Origin: Amyloporia xantha
Lineage: Eukaryota > Basidiomycota > Agaricomycetes > Polyporales > Adustoporiaceae
Direction of reading: 5' to 3'
NCBI GenBank assembly: GCA_036971615.1
Contig: JAYKKR010000012.1
Span: forward strand, 62,001 to 126,000
Length of the DNA: 64,000 nucleotides
The position numbers and the translations under genes are program-made. Shown piece by piece: positions 18,482-32,243 of this stretch (position 1 is its first letter; each line of letters starts with the position of its first letter). The notes beneath the pieces are model-generated. The model was given only the letters and a program-made list of their open reading frames with translations, did not search any database and had not been told where the DNA came from.

Positions 18482-21400
18482 ATGCATGTGTAGAAACAGT
18501 CTTACGTTGAGGAGGGGGGGGGCCAGAAATTAGGAACAAAGAATTGATCTCCCAACGTCGAGCGTTCGACGATCGCGCCTGTCCTGCGCCAGCGCACAGT
18601 GGACATCTGTCCACACAGCCCCGTCTCGGCCCACTACCGCCTGTCATCTCCACCCACATTCAGTGAGAGAACAACGGCGAGAGTGTTCAATCGCCCATCC
18701 ACATAGGTATTCGGCCGTTGTATAGCGCGATACCCGCCCGAACGACGCGCAGTCAGTGCTGATAGAAACGTAGATATAGATATATTATGCATACCATTCT
18801 GTCAATAGCTGTAGCCGTTGCAAGGCGCAACCGGATGCCCGCTCGCTGTGTGGATCGTCCAGTGAATGGCCTGAGCATCGGGAGTGAGTATCGAGAAGTG
18901 CGAGCCCATTCGCTCCTCGCGAAGCGCACGCACCACGCTCAATCTATCAGACGAGAGCAGGCACGTTGAATTGCTCTGCAGGCACAGTATCTGTACGTCT
19001 GGCCCGATGCGTTTATACTCTACCGGACCAGACCAACCACGCACCTCGCCTCAGGCGTTCTAGGTTCAACTCGGTCCCACATGCTAAACTGTGCCGGGTC
19101 ATGTGCAATAGACAATAAACCTTGCACATCGTCCGACGGAAGATACTCACGATCAGTCCCGCGTGGACAGCGCATGGTCGTTAAACGGATGAACGAATGC
19201 AGTCCTCGCCCACTGTTGGACGGGACGGCGGGACGGGCGTCAGTATATCAACAAGGGCGTAAGAGCACACGCCACTCACCGTGCGAGTCTCGCGCTGGCT
19301 AGACAGAGAGCGTCTCGACCGTTACCGGACAGTGCGGACGCCGTCACCTCCAGAGCAGCGCCGTGGAGGGTGGCTGCAGTCTGGAGCGCAGCGGCCGGCC
19401 ACGGCGGATATCCCGTCGAGGTGCCTTGAGTGCCTTTCGGCAGAGTCTGGCGGGGCTCAGCGTGGACGCTGCACTGTGCCCGACATTCGTATTCCGTCGT
19501 GCACGATTGGTCTACGGTGCGCTGCTGCTCGGCGTGGCGCTCTGTGGATAACATGCGGGTCAGACGTCTGCTGTACAGGGACCCTGGTCGATATGCGTAG
19601 GTAGCGCAGTGGGGAGGGTGTGATTGGACAGAAGAGTGGGGCTGCATTGGGACACCAACGAGATGATTGTCTGCTGTTTCGTTTGGGTGAAGCGTCGTGG
19701 AGACGGGAGAGCGGATGAGGCTAGTAAACCTGTCGGTTATCCTGTCTAGGCACTGCAGCCAGGTCTGACGGGGCTGAGAGACTCAGCGTCGGCGCCGCAC
19801 TGTGCCGAAAGTCATTATTCGATCTTCGAGGGCAGGTGTGCTCCCGTAGTCTGGAGAGGCAAAGTATTAGATGTTCTTCCTCATCGTTGTGATTCGTGTT
19901 CGTTTGCACTTGTATGAGATGGGATCGCGGTGCTGTCCAATCCCAGTAGGTGGGAGTGGGAACATGGAGAATACGGCGAGATGGAGCAGGCTGTTCTGGC
20001 AAAGAGTCTCAAATAAGCGGCGTTACTCATCAGTGGACGACGCTGTGAGATTTTGTTTTAGAGATCGCGCTTGACGGCGTGTAGAGGGCTCACCGTACGT
20101 TCAATGAACAATCTCACAGCGCAAGTCTTTTACGGAGCACGCGTCCGGACGGGAGGCTTGAGAGTATGCAAGTGCATTCCACCACCTGTCGCGCGGACAC
20201 GATTCTGCGGGGTCGCTGCCGTCCTTTTCCCGTGTACTGCATCTGGATGGGACAATCTACATGCTAGGCAGCAACTGGCGCACGAAGAGAGGAGCGGGAG
20301 CAAAAGAGACGCGAGGGTAAGTACAAAGCTGTACCTCATGCGGGCGGCGAAGGCGAGTGGACAGAATGGCGGGAAGACTCGATGGAGGTGACCAAAGAGG
20401 ACAGAGCGAGAGCGGGATGAGCGCAGACGCGGGCTGTGTAGTAGCCTAGAAGCCCGGGAGAGACCGGAGCAAGGCACGAGGGGGAGATGGCAGAGACTAT
20501 GACGCAGGGTAGGACATGCAGGGGAACGGACAAAGCAGAGCACCTAGGGCAGGGAGAACGAGAGGATCGTCGAAACTCGGTTACCATAAGCGCCCACGTC
20601 CCCGCATCGGGCACAACTACCTGCGCACTCTCGTTGTGTCTGACTCTAAGACCCCAGTGCGGGCCTCTCAACCTCATACCACGCTTCAGCGCTCCGGCTC
20701 TACTTCAGCGAACGTACGAGGTCGACTGGCCCTTCTTTGCGTGCTTTCCTGTTGTGGGCAACCTCTGGCTTGGGATCTCATCGAGCACGCCGGCCTCTGG
20801 TTGTTGAGCTTGTCAATATACTATGCTCGCTGCCGTGCTCCTCTCCTCGGAACAATGCAAGTCCGCAGACCCTCATCTGGGGCGCCGTCTCACAGGCTGT
20901 AAAACGAGATCCTTGCGTCCCCGTCGCCCTTTTCTGACACGAGTCCATCCACTCGGCCTCTGATGCTACGCTAGGGTTCGGGTACTAGATCCCGAATCGC
21001 CCGTGCTCTTCCCAGTCCGATGTTATATTGTACGACTCCTACCTTTCGCAGGGCACAGGACAGGGCAAGCGTCGCTGCGCCCGTTCCCTGTTCCCTCCAC
21101 AGGTATCTGCCGACGAATCGGTCCCAAACTGAACCTACCACGCAGCGCGAGGTCTGCTACAGGAGTTGTAGACAAAGACCCTGCGCTGTCAAGACAAGAA
21201 AGGAGATGGTAAATTCTACCTGCCTTTCGATAGCCTCTGATTCATATGCGGATCCGAGCACTGGTCTCCCCTCCAGTTCGCCAATCCCTATGCGAGAACG
21301 AGGAACCTGTCGGATGCAGTCTACCGTGACAACGGTAACTGATCTGGATGATAGTACTAGCATTGCGTTGCCGTCCAGTGGAGCCGGAAAGTCGTCCGGT

Positions 21401-22207
21401 TCGTCGATGCGGAACGCTGCCTGAGCGACCGACAGGTAGCCGTCCAGTTCGACTGAGATATTCCGGTCGCTGAACGCAGAAGAGGACGTGAGCCCAGCGC
21501 ATTCGGACGACGCGCGTATTCTCGTATGCCATGTTGTAGACACGAATATTGTACACTATACAAACATGGTCAGCTCCATCTGATAAGATGTACCAGCCTG
21601 CCTCGGTTTCATCATGCAGACTGACCATGCTGCCCAAGACCTTACATTCCCGCCATTCACAGCCCTCATAGGAGACCATACCATCTGAGTATCCGTGACC
21701 AACGGTCCGTGGAAATTGGTCGAGCTACGGTGTCGTCCGTTACAGGACAGCCCATAAGTTGCATGTCATGTCCGACCTGCGCCGTCTACGAATCGTCCGT
21801 GCGAGCCGGATCGTGCTATGACCGGAAACTGACCGTTCAGCTCAATAGTCAATTTGACCAGGGCCAGGTACGCAAGCGAAGGAAGATGGTCACGTCCGGC
21901 TCCTGGCGTATACTGGCCCAAGCGCAGTAGGAAAGCGGACTGTACCGTACCTGAAATGAGCCGGAGTCGAGATGCGCGACACGTCCATATGGCGTCCTCT
22001 GTAGCCTAGTCAGGACACGATCCCGTGTAGTCAGGCTTCTCCTTACTTTGAGGAATGGCTGAGGCTGACCGATTTCACTGCTTCAGTATTGCAGCGCATG
22101 CGCTCAGGGTTTGATTATCGCCAACAGATCACCTCGAGCTACAGTAAGAAGCTACGGTCAGCTCAAATCTCAAGAGTAGCATGATGGTCATCGCTTACCA
22201 GTACACG
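18482..22207. repeat. Duplicated non-coding block, copy 1 (pairs with about 40036-45064)
   Basis: About 98% like the partner by eye once the two insertions at 41981 and 42714 are removed. Both strands have only short, unrelated open frames; no gene is supported. It contains shorter internal repeats: a GCACTGTGCCCGACATTCGTATTC-like word recurs about 310 bp apart (near 19470 and 19790). Blocks here also match 23.5-25.8 kb at lower identity, so it is itself one unit of an older repeat. Confidence 0.75.
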
Positions 22208-23089
22208 TTATCCTAGGAGTGCCATGAGCACATGAGGAAGATTGAACATGGACTCATCTGGGAGGGAGGTGAGGGCGAACTCGCCGTCCCAGCCGTCCTG
22301 GGAGGCCATCTGCCGGTGGAGGTTGGAGGGGACGCGGAGAAGGGGCGGAGATTTGAGGGCGGGGTGATGGAGAGATTTTTGGGCGAGTTGGGGAGCGTGG
22401 AGGACAGCTGGGGCTTGTAGCCCGCTTCTTTGATGATGGAACGGAGGGAGAAAATCTGCGGATGGGGACGGGATGTGAGGGGGCCCAGCTGGCGCGATGT
22501 GCTAGGGGGACGTACGAGGAACGTGATGGCAGATGGCACGAAGCACCCGATGCCGCCGATCATCTGTAGGAAGACAAGACAGCAGCCAAACATCAGCGAC
22601 TTTAGACGGGCGGATGCGCACCAGTCGAGAACCTTCAGACGGACAGTGAGAAAGACCGCAGGTACCGGGGATTGGACAAACAGCGGAAAAATTCGTATTC
22701 AGAGGATATCTCGTCCCGATGATCCCATCAAGCGCCAGCACCAGCAGCGGGACGGTAAACAGGAAACACCACGCGTGCGAGCTAAAAACAAGCCAACCCG
22801 AAAACCAAAAAAAACCAAAAGAGCAAAAGCAAAAAAGGAAAACAGGTCAGCATCAGACACGCGGACACGCGGACACACAGGAGTAGCAGAACTCACGTTG
22901 AGCTGATAGAATGTGGCGAGGCGGACGACGACGGTCAGGTCCGCGCTCTCGGCTTTGACGTGGCGGATGAAGCGCGGGGAGCGCCAGAGCACGTAGAGGA
23001 AGACGACGGTCGTGCTGAACGAGGCTGAGGAGCCGGAGGGGAAGATGTATGCGTCGATCTGACGTTGGTGTACGAGGAGGGGCCGGATT
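22208..23089 (-). pseudogene. Remnant of a multi-pass membrane protein gene, copy 1
   Basis: Minus-strand exons can be followed. 23089-22897 reads IRPLLVHQRQIDAYIFPSG, TTVVFLYVLWRSPRFIRHVK and VVVRLATFYQLN, then a GTGAGT donor. A second block has FLFTVPLLVLALDGIIGTR, a third CLVFLQMIGGIGCFVPSAI and then a 60-bp GTACGT-CCGCAG intron to SLRSIIKEAGYK. The tail DGWDGEFALTSLPDESM leads to TAA at 22208-22210. Several hydrophobic segments suggest a small integral membrane protein of unknown function, common in agarics. The second block is out of frame with its likely acceptor, and another shift is needed before the tail, so the gene is broken. Confidence 0.5.
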
Positions 23090-26000
23090 GAATCGGAGAC
23101 GAGGGACAGAGAGGGAAGCAGGGGGGTTTGGTCAGCAGGGTGTTTGGACTAGAGAGAGATGACGCGTCGAAAGTGCTCGCGCTGTGGGTACTAAATCGTC
23201 TCGTTTGATTCGGACGCACGCCACGCGCGCAGACTACCGCCGGACCTTGGTGCGCACGGTTGTAATCACCAGTAAGCAGCTGGCCGTTGGTCGCTTCCAG
23301 CATAGGGGTCTCCAGCATTGCTTACACGCATCACAGTATGAGCGATAGTCGCCTCTAGTGTCCATATCCCCGGCAGACCCTTGTTCGACAAAGCAGACAG
23401 GACGGGTCAGCAGTATCGGTCTGAGCGAGGCTGTCCAAAAAGATGCTGGAGGTCCAGAAACGTGTGTCATCGATAACAGTAAAACAAAGTAAGTTTATGC
23501 TTCTGCGTACTTACAGAGCACTGCGCTATTCACGCTTAGAAACATCCTCACACCGGGGATGCGGCGATTAGAAATCAGAAACAGAGGATTGATCCCCCAA
23601 GTCGAGCGTTCCATGATTATGCCCCTCCTGTGCCAGCGTACAGCGGATGTCTCTCTGCACAGCCCCGTCTCAACCGGTTGATATCCGCGCCCACATCCAA
23701 TAAGAGAAGCACGGCGCGAAAGCTCATCTGCATGGACCTTCCGCCAAACACGCAGTTAGTTGTGATAGAAACGTAGCTATATGCTACATACCATCCTTAA
23801 GTAGCCTTAGCCGTAGACTGACACGGGCGGACACCCGCTCGTTGTGTGGATCGTCCAGTGAATGAGTTGAGCATGAGGAGTGCGACCCTGTTCGCTCACC
23901 GCGAATCGCACGTACCACGCTTTGTCTATCAGGAGAGAGCGTGCACGTTAGTTACTCTATGGGCACAGCGTCCGTGCGTCTGGCAAGATGCTTGATCATG
24001 CATGCAGAGACTGCACTGGACCAGACTGATCGAGCACGTTGCCTCAACCGTTCTAGTTTCAACTCGTCCCGCACGTTAAAATGTGCCAGGTAATGTGCGA
24101 TAGACAACCCCCCGCAGACCGTTCTGTGGACGACACCACCGCTCGGTCCGAAGCGGACAGGTCGTGATCGTCGAACGGACGAACGGACGCAGACCCCGCC
24201 CACTGTCGGACGACGGCGGCATGGGCGTCAGTATGCGCATAGGATGGGCATATGCGACTTACCGGAGTACAGTGCTCTCGCACGGCCTGGACGGAGAGCG
24301 CCTCGACCGTTGCCCGACGGTGCAAACGCCATCACCTCTAGTGAAGGGCCGTGGAGCTCACAGTGGCCTGGAGCGCAGTGGCCAGATACAACGGATATCC
24401 CGTCGAGGTGCCTTGGGGCACTACGACAGAGTCTGACAGGGCTCATGGTGGGCGCTGCACTGTGCCCGACGTCCGTATTCTGCCGTGGACGGTGAGTCTG
24501 CTGCGCGCTGCTGTGATCGGCGCTACACTCTCTGGATGGGACGCGTGTCAGACATCTTCTGTGCAGGGAGCATGTTTGGTGTGTGTAGGTAGCGAAGAGG
24601 GGAAGGGATAGAGAGGGTGTAGTTCGACAGGAGGATGGAGGCCGGGTTGGAACACGGACGAGATGGCCGTCTGCTGTTTGGTTTGGCTGGAGCGTGGTGG
24701 GTGCAGGAGAGCAGGTGAGACACGCTAGGCCAGCGGGCAGATTGCTTCTCTTGTCGAGACATGGCAGCTGAGATTGACGGGAGTTGAGGAGCTCAGTATA
24801 GGCGCTGCACTGTGTCGGACGTCGTTATTCGACGCCTACGGCGGGTGCGCCCCTGTGGTCAGGGGAAGTAAAGTACTGCGAGTCCTTCCCCACCGATGTG
24901 GTCCGCGTGCATTGGCTTTGCGCTTGTATGTGACGGGATCGCAGTGCTGTCTAGTCCGGGTAGGTGATAGTGAGACTGGAGAATACAGCGCGACGACGCA
25001 GGCTGTTCTGGGGAGGACGGGTGAGATGCCGATGAGCGATAATACTCTCCATCGGACATGCCATAGCGGACGCTGTGATCACCTGTCAGGCATCGCGCAT
25101 TATATAGTAGAGAGGACTCGCGGGAGATGGCAGGGTCGATGCCGCAGTGGATGACGGGAAGGGGCAGAGCAGAGCAGGGCGATGGCCATTGGCGGGACTG
25201 CTTCGATCACCATAAGCGCCTACTGCCCCACGGGGAGATCACATCGGCGCTTCCTGCTGTGAATCTACCCACGTGCTGTATGACAGTGTAATACTATTTA
25301 GTGCCCTCGCCGTGTCTTTCTGCGCACTGCTTCATGCCTCTTGGCCTCGCTCCAGTCCTCAGCAAACGTCCCTCTGGCAGGTCGACCTGTTCTTTGTCAT
25401 TGGAATCTCGTCGCTCGCAGAGACGTCTGATTGTTGGGCCTGCCAGCCTACTCTCTCGCCATGCTCCTCATATAGGGGCAACCCATGTCCGCACACCCTC
25501 GTTTGGGGCAACATCTCGCAGGCCGCAAGCTCATGCTTTCGTGACGCCCTCGCTGCTGTTCTAGTATGGGCCTATTCACTCGGCTTGTAGGGATACCACA
25601 GAGTGCTTGTTCCCGAATTGAGCCATCCACGCTCTCTCTGATATTGGACGAATTACCCTGGTGTTCCGCTTATGCGACCACAGATCTCAAGTGCATATCC
25701 TGAGGCTGCCTCTCGCACGACAGAACAGGACAAGCATCGCCGCACACGTTTTTTGCTTCCATCTACGCGTATCTGGTGACAAATTCGCTCTGTCGTCACC
25801 GGAATCGACTCGGATGGGACAGACCTCCTCTCCCACGACGCTGTCCTCACTTCGTACAGGTATGTGACTGCCCGAGCGGATTGCTCATCCAGCGATGGCC
25901 CTCACGCGACGCGCCGTGCCGGAGATCGGGCATCGATATTCGATTCGGATAGGCGAACTCCCTGCCATACACCATCTCCGGGGTACGCTCCAGGGACTCA

Positions 26001-29000
26001 TCTGTTAGCCCAGACACGTCGTTGTCATCCGCACTTCCCCACTAGTCTCCGTTTTATAGCAAGACGTACTCTCGCTGTCGCCATGCTTCCGCAGACGCGG
26101 GCCCCACTCCCGCGACGCCATTCCTCGCCTTTGCCACCCTTACCCCGCCTCCAAACCTTGTAGCTCAGTCTACGCGGGGCTCTTCCTCGTCCTAGTCAGG
26201 CTTCATTGTGAGATACTCATTAATACTCTCCCGTCTTGGCGTCCTCTCCCGTCTTGGTCTCCGATGCAGATTGCTTCAACGCGTGGATCCCGCTAGGAAG
26301 CCGATACCTGGCCGATCACGGGGATACTACCGACGCTCATTGTGGTGGGCAGTTCCGAGATGATGCTAGACTGCATAGAGACAATGCAGAAGTGGAGGAT
26401 AGTGGTGTGTATGCTGTGTCCTGTCGGACGCAACACATACTGTGATGACGCTCAAGTAGCATGAGCCGGAGAATCCAAGGGTGTTTTACAGCAGCTCGCA
26501 CGGCGGGTGCGGATCATCGTCGAGAAGAGTTACCGTTGCATCAGCCTGAAGCTTGCCTTCCTTGGTACGTGTCCCATGTTCGCGTTCGGATTAATATTGA
26601 GTAGTCTGGATGAGATACTACTTATCGCAGAACTGGCAGATGCAAGGGGAGCTTAGACTTAGAGTGGCGGAAGCGGACACAGATCACACGATATGTTTCA
26701 CGTTCAAGGTCGCTCCCGTGCTGCTTACTTCTCCCATGAACACTTCCGCTTAACTTGTCAAAAGGGCTCAACGGCACGGCCTACGCAACCAACGTGGCTT
26801 GTCGCGTCGGCTAATTACTCGATGAATCCTCAGCTGCCTATCGAAGGCAAGCCGTGAAATAGTAAGTCCAAGGACACGGTGTGAAAGGTTAAGAGGCATG
26901 CTCACGGTTTCCACCTCTCGTGTAGGGAAGTCTCAAGTTGTTCTCGCTGCGAGAAAAGGCAGCAGCGCGGACTACCCAGGGAGCTACTTAGGTATATCTT
27001 ATGGCTTCATATCTGTCGCTCGCTTGTCTCCCGTCTAGTACATGTGAGTTCGCCGTTATGGAATGTACATTGACTCAAGAAAGTCTGTGGTCGTTGTTGA
27101 GGGGGTATAATCCTATTGAGGTTAAGGGATTTCTACCCGATACTTGAGGTATCGGCCACACCTCGGCAGCGCCGCGCCTTCCGCCTCCCCCCTCCATCCA
27201 TCCATCCTATTTTGGACTTAGTTCTTTGTCGGCCTTATGGTTTGCCCTTGTGCTCGCCCAAAGTCTCTAGCGCTTCAGATGTCTCTAGGGCCGTACACCT
27301 ACCGATCGTATGCGGCATTCGGATAAAGGCAGAACCGCGGATCACCTTGTATACTAGCGAGAGAGTCGGGGCTATCGTTCTCGTCCTCGCCACCCTGTGT
27401 AGACGTCTTCGCATACCAACCGTCACGCCCGAACTCCAAATTTATGAAGAATTTTCACGTCTTTACCAGCTTCCTAGGTGCGGATTCAAATCGAATTGAA
27501 GTCGAGTGAGCGTTTTGTCATACTGGCATCCACGCTCAGTGTCCTTCACGTTCATTCCTGATCCGTAGTCTGGGAAATACGGTACACGGATCCTTTCCTC
27601 GCATCCGCCTGCGCTCCCTAGGCTGCATCAATTACGGTATGTCTTTCCTTCTCAGATGCGATCTGTCGACGACTTAGGTGGAGCCCCGTGTATGCATGCT
27701 GACGGCTTCCACCTCTCGCGTAGGGAAGTTGTGACCCCTTCTCGTTGCGAGAAAGGATAGGGCGTGGACCCACTGAATTTCGAAAGCCTGTGGCGGTCGA
27801 TATGCATAGAATGCGAGCTGCAAGGATTTTTGGACGGCTCAAGCTTGCCACCCACGCGATCAGACATAGACATAATTTTTTCGCCTCACCGGGCGTAGAG
27901 AAGCCACAAATTATTTCATTGCTACATAGAAAAGACAGCAAGGCGGACCAGTCTGAAATTATTGACCGCTGCAGCATGGTGCACCAACCTATGCTGTCGC
28001 CCCTCCAGCTTGTGAGCCCCTGGCCCGCTGTCGGCGACGCTATTCGCTATGTTACGCCACTACCCACTGTACATTCAGCTTGAGGAATATATTCAATGAG
28101 ACATTTCGCACACTGCATATACGTCGAGCGCCGTGCATCTAGAACGCGTCCGCCTTCGCGCTGCTATCCCATGATTTACATTGTGTGAACATGGAGCCAC
28201 CTGAAGGCCAACCGATGTAAGCACTACAACGTCATACTAGCAGACTCACTAGTGGTGTGATGCACGCCCCGATTCACTTTTATCCTGAGACATGAGCGGG
28301 TTAGCACTGATCTCACAGGACATATACACAAGAAGACGAGTGACATACGTTGCTATGGGATCCTCCGTAGATCTGCTACACGTTCTTCTTGTCACATTCC
28401 TTCTGTTTGTCTGACGTTGTTAGGACTCAGGAATGAAATGCCAGGAAACATCAACGCAGGGGAAGTCACGGAGTCTGAGCACTCTCAGTACTGAGAACAC
28501 CCCCCATCGGTCAGGTGTCTATCGTGTTTGCAGCGCAGGGACGCGAGTCGAGGCAGGGCTCTCTTCGCAGATTCAACTTGCTATTCGCACATCTACAGCG
28601 CCCACGCGAAGATGAAGACGAAGTGGAGCGGGGATGACCTATGCGCAGCTGCATGCGCTGTACAACTCGATCATGCGCGGCACGACTGCACGTGGAGGGG
28701 TCAGACGAGCGAGCGATGAGTGGAAGGAGGGTTCTTTGGCGAGAGGGATGGAATGATGAGGAGACAGGCGCGTGAGGGAGGATGTACCGCACATCTCAAG
28801 GGCCGAGTGACGTTGTGGCACCTGGAATGAAGGCAGGAGGATTGGAAAAGAGAGAGGGGGAAGAGGGAAGGACGCACTCCTTGTGTACTTGAATACTGTG
28901 CGCGGGCGGTGGAGAAGGTCTAGCGGCGAAGGGGATGGGCGAAAGGATAGAGAGGAAGTAAAGGAGGCGGGAGGAGACGAGAAAGAGGGACGTACGAGTA

Positions 29001-29310
29001 TGACACGCTTGAAGGCACTGGACTGGCGACACTGGACTGGCGGGCTGGCGGACCGGCGGACCAGCGGAGGAATTGGAAGCGGTAGTAGGTCCAGAGGTGG
29101 AAAATGAGGAAGGAGAGGAACTACGAGCGGGATGGAGGTTAGTGCGCGGCTGATGGGGGATGGAAGACGAGACACACGAGGATAGAGATGATGCATTGAT
29201 GGTCCATAGGAGGAATGAGGTGGGCGAAGCGGTGCTCGTGCCTGCGGACCGGGGGTGGGGCAGGTTCCCTGGTGTAGATGGCGTGCTGGGCGGTGGTCGT
29301 CTGTAGGTCA
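23090..29310. repeat. Duplicated non-coding block, copy 1, continued (pairs with 45947-57256)
   Basis: 23090-26422 is nearly identical to 45947-52670 (minus the foldback at 48056). 26423-27570 is only loosely similar to 52671-53830. 27570-29310 is again close to 53830-57256 (minus the 55402 element). No intact gene is seen. Hydrophobic fragments such as SLLLPLLSSC or FIARLILLLASTLAILHI suggest decayed membrane-protein exons, but none has a workable gene model. Similarity ends near 29310. Confidence 0.7.
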
Positions 29311-30980
29311 ACGGGATAAACAGGAAGCACGGGAGCGCGGGGGCACGGAAGGCGCCAGCTGGTAGCACGAACGATAACGCAGCAGAGGACAGGCACGAGC
29401 GAGGAGCGGGAGAGGGGCGGAGAGCGGGGCATAGCTGGGGGATGGCAGCCTATGGCAGCCGCAGAGCAAGCTGGGATGGCAGAGCGAGGAGAGGACCGAG
29501 TGGTTCGATCAGGCACACATCCCCACTGGGGGCACCACAAGTGCCCACTGCTATGTACCCCCGAAAGATCACATCGGGCACGACAACCGTCCACAGCGTG
29601 ACAACCCTTCTGCTGTGATCAACAGCCCGGTTGCCGCCTTCCGCTGCTTGTGAGTTGTATGTCTGTCAGCTCATGTCAGTGCCCTCGCTATTTCACTCTG
29701 CACAAATGTCGCAGGGCCCTATTCGCGACTGTCATTTCCACCTCCCCTCCGCGCTCAGCGCTTGGTTCTGCTCGCTGTCACCTGTGTCCTCACCCTTACG
29801 CCTGCAGCGGTGGTAGTGGCAGACGGGATAGCACTCTGCCCCGCCCGGCGCCCTACCCTCTTAGGCTCTGCACTCAGCAGTGACCGAGCCTCGAAAGTTG
29901 GCCAGTGAGCTGCGGGCGGCCGCGATTGGGACACAATGAGCCTCCTGACTTTGACTCTTTGACTCTTACTCTGACGTAGGTCCTGTCCCGCACAGCACAC
30001 GAAGCCGCGCAACGCCCGCTCATCCCATGGCCACAGCAACAACGACGAGGAATGGGGTTGGTCGCGCGTTTGATCTTGCTGGCCTCCAAACGCAAGCGCA
30101 AGCGGAGCATCATCCGTTCCGGATACACGGGGCACGGATCCCTCACTTTCACTCGCAGCTCAGACCACGGTTTCCCCTTCTCCCTCGCGTGCGCTGTACC
30201 GCAGCAAAAATCCTAGGTCAGACCGTCGTTCCTCTCGTCCACTGTATCACGGACACGGGCCACGCTAGAATCTCACCGAGCGCGCCATTTACTGCCAGAC
30301 CGTTCACCGTGCTTTCTCCTCGGGTCAATGCGAGTTGATGCGCCTGCGTCTGGGGCGACATGCTGCACGCTGATGTTCTTGTGTCGCCATCGCCGTCGCG
30401 TTTGTCCTACAGGCCTATTCGCTCGGGTCGGCCCCTCGTGCTACGATAGGGATAGGATGCCGGGTCCGGACCATCCGCGCTCTTTCCTGTCCGATGCCGT
30501 ATCAGACGGTGACCATGCCGCTCCTGGTACACCGCGTCCGATCCCAGGTGTCTCCATCGCTTCTGGTAGGGAGTAGGACAAGTGGCAAATTCGCTCCTTC
30601 GTCATCCCGTTCGTCGTCCCGTTCGTCGACAGAGGGAGGGGGCTCAGATGGGACGAAGTCTCGCCACGACATTGTATCCGGTAGACCCAACACCGTAGCG
30701 GAGCACAGGTGACATACTAGTGGCAGCCACGCAGCTGTGAATGGCGTCGCACTCGTGTGCGTCGCCGGGTGCTGGTACGCAATCTGGGGCGCGGACGGGC
30801 GAGACGGTCAGGCTGCAGACCCGGGCGAGGAGGTTGTGTACATGTACGACTCCATGGTTGCCGGTGAGTCCCACGTTCTACGACTGCGACGCCGAGTGGG
30901 ATCCTGAGAACAGTTATATGTACGACAAGAGGCTCGGACACGCCGATAGCTCGATAGCCCCCGCGCGTATTCCCGACCGT
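29311..30980. other. Non-coding, diverged relative of the 25-27 kb block
   Basis: No gene is supported. Patches match 25.2-25.9 kb (for example 29650 with 25270, 30590 with 25760) at low identity. Short tandem word GTCGTCCCGTTC near 30605. Confidence 0.4.
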
Positions 30981-30984
30981 CTCG

Positions 30985-31332
30985 TACAAGGTGCGGCGTA
31001 CCCTCCTACCTCCCAAAGGCGTGCTCTCCGTCGCGCGTGTCGATGTGGCAGCTGGCTTCGACTATCTCGTCAAAGCCAAAAGCTCGAGACCGTCGGATAT
31101 CCTCGTCGCAGGCGAGTCTGCCGCCGGCGATCTTGTCCTCGCACTGGCGCGCTACATCACCGCTAGCGTGCGGATCCTCTCGCTCCCTCCACCGAAAGCG
31201 CGGTTCCTCTTCTCGCCCGCGGTAGACTGGGGCTTGCAGATCACCGACGAGATGATCTATCGCTGTCTAAAGCTGAAACCTCCACTGGCTTATTTGCTAC
31301 GCCTTCCGTGCTCGCGCTCAGGCCAATATTGA
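30985..31332 (+). pseudogene. Fragment of an alpha/beta-hydrolase (lipase/esterase, hormone-sensitive-lipase-like)
   Basis: A plus-strand frame reads GFDYLVKAKSSRPSDILVAG then ESAAGDLVLALARYI, and later ARFLFSPAVDWGL. This matches the nucleophile region of the GDSAGG hydrolase family, where the Ser in GxSxG is the nucleophile and the later strand ends in SPWxDW. Here the motif is GESAAG: the last Gly of GxSxG is Ala. No N-terminal HGGG oxyanion motif or C-terminal His region is present in frame. It is a truncated relic without flanking homology in copy 2. Confidence 0.55.
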
Positions 31333-32031
31333 TTGGTCGGTATGAGATAAGAGGATGTCAGGAAGCTCACATTTCACTTCAAAGCGGCTCCCGTGGTACT
31401 TACGTTTTCATTTTCACACTTCCACTTCATTGCTAAGTCTTGAGCGACGTGAGTAACACGGTCTCGCGACCGGTGTTATAATCCTCAGCTACCTGCCGAG
31501 GGCAAATTGTGAAAGGGTAGACTGAAGACGGTTTCCTCTGTGACATAGCAGGTGAGTCATACGTCGTCCTCTTGGACAGGAGCACAGACCGATCTAATTT
31601 TCGGGATGTAAGACCTCAAAACCCGTGACAGTCGATATGTATAACTCTGCAGGAATGTCCGGATGGATTCCTGCCACCCAACAAGATACGCAGATGTAGA
31701 TGGTCGACTGAAACAAGTCAAATGTATCGTATGACCCTTTGGTATCTCTTCACTCACTTGTCTGTCTGCCGTCCAATACATGTGCATTGTCTATGGATTC
31801 TGGAGCGCACGTTGACCACGATTTCTGAGAGCCTGAGCTGTCAAGTCGTTTTGCGACCGTATTCACGAATCCAGGCGCGCAGATTGCAAGCTCTAGCAGA
31901 AGACGATATATTTATCGTAGGTAGGTATCATCTTATGTCTCACTTTGGCTCGACCGTAGCTCAAGCCTCAAAGCGCTGTACAATCTAGTTCACTACAGTC
32001 TACTCCCTGATCAGCGCCACTGAGTCCAAAC

Positions 32032-32140
32032 ATACGCAACGCGAAAAACAAGCATGCGCAACGCGAAAAACAACAGGTGCAACGCGAAAACCAAACGCGC
32101 GCAACGCGAAAAACAACATGCGCAACGCGAACGGCGAGGA
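32032..32140. repeat. Short tandem repeat, GCAACGCGAAAAACAA-like units
   Basis: Five imperfect copies of a word like GCGCAACGCGAAAAACAAC, period about 20-25 bp, bounded by unrelated sequence. Not present elsewhere in the window as far as I can see. Confidence 0.8.
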
Positions 32141-32212
32141 TGCGCCACCGGAAACGTACGTGTATGCGCGCAATGCGAACAGTATGAGGTATGCATGCAC
32201 CTCGGGTTGAAC

Positions 32213-32243
32213 GTTGAACGTTGAACGTTGAACGTTTGAACTT
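32213..32243. repeat. Heptamer tandem repeat (TTGAACG)
   Basis: TTGAACG repeated about four times in a row, with one expanded copy (TTTGAAC) at the end. Overlapping GTTGAAC/GTTCAAC half-palindromes are visible. Confidence 0.85.

Noticed and set aside
18787..20937. Many 60-130-codon frames in the duplicated block
   Set aside because: They are scattered on both strands, broken differently between the two copies, and show no family signal.
28639..29368. Minus-strand Pro/Ser-rich frames as a gene
   Set aside because: Two overlapping frames of similar quality, no domain and no consistent splice model; probably decayed membrane-protein sequence.
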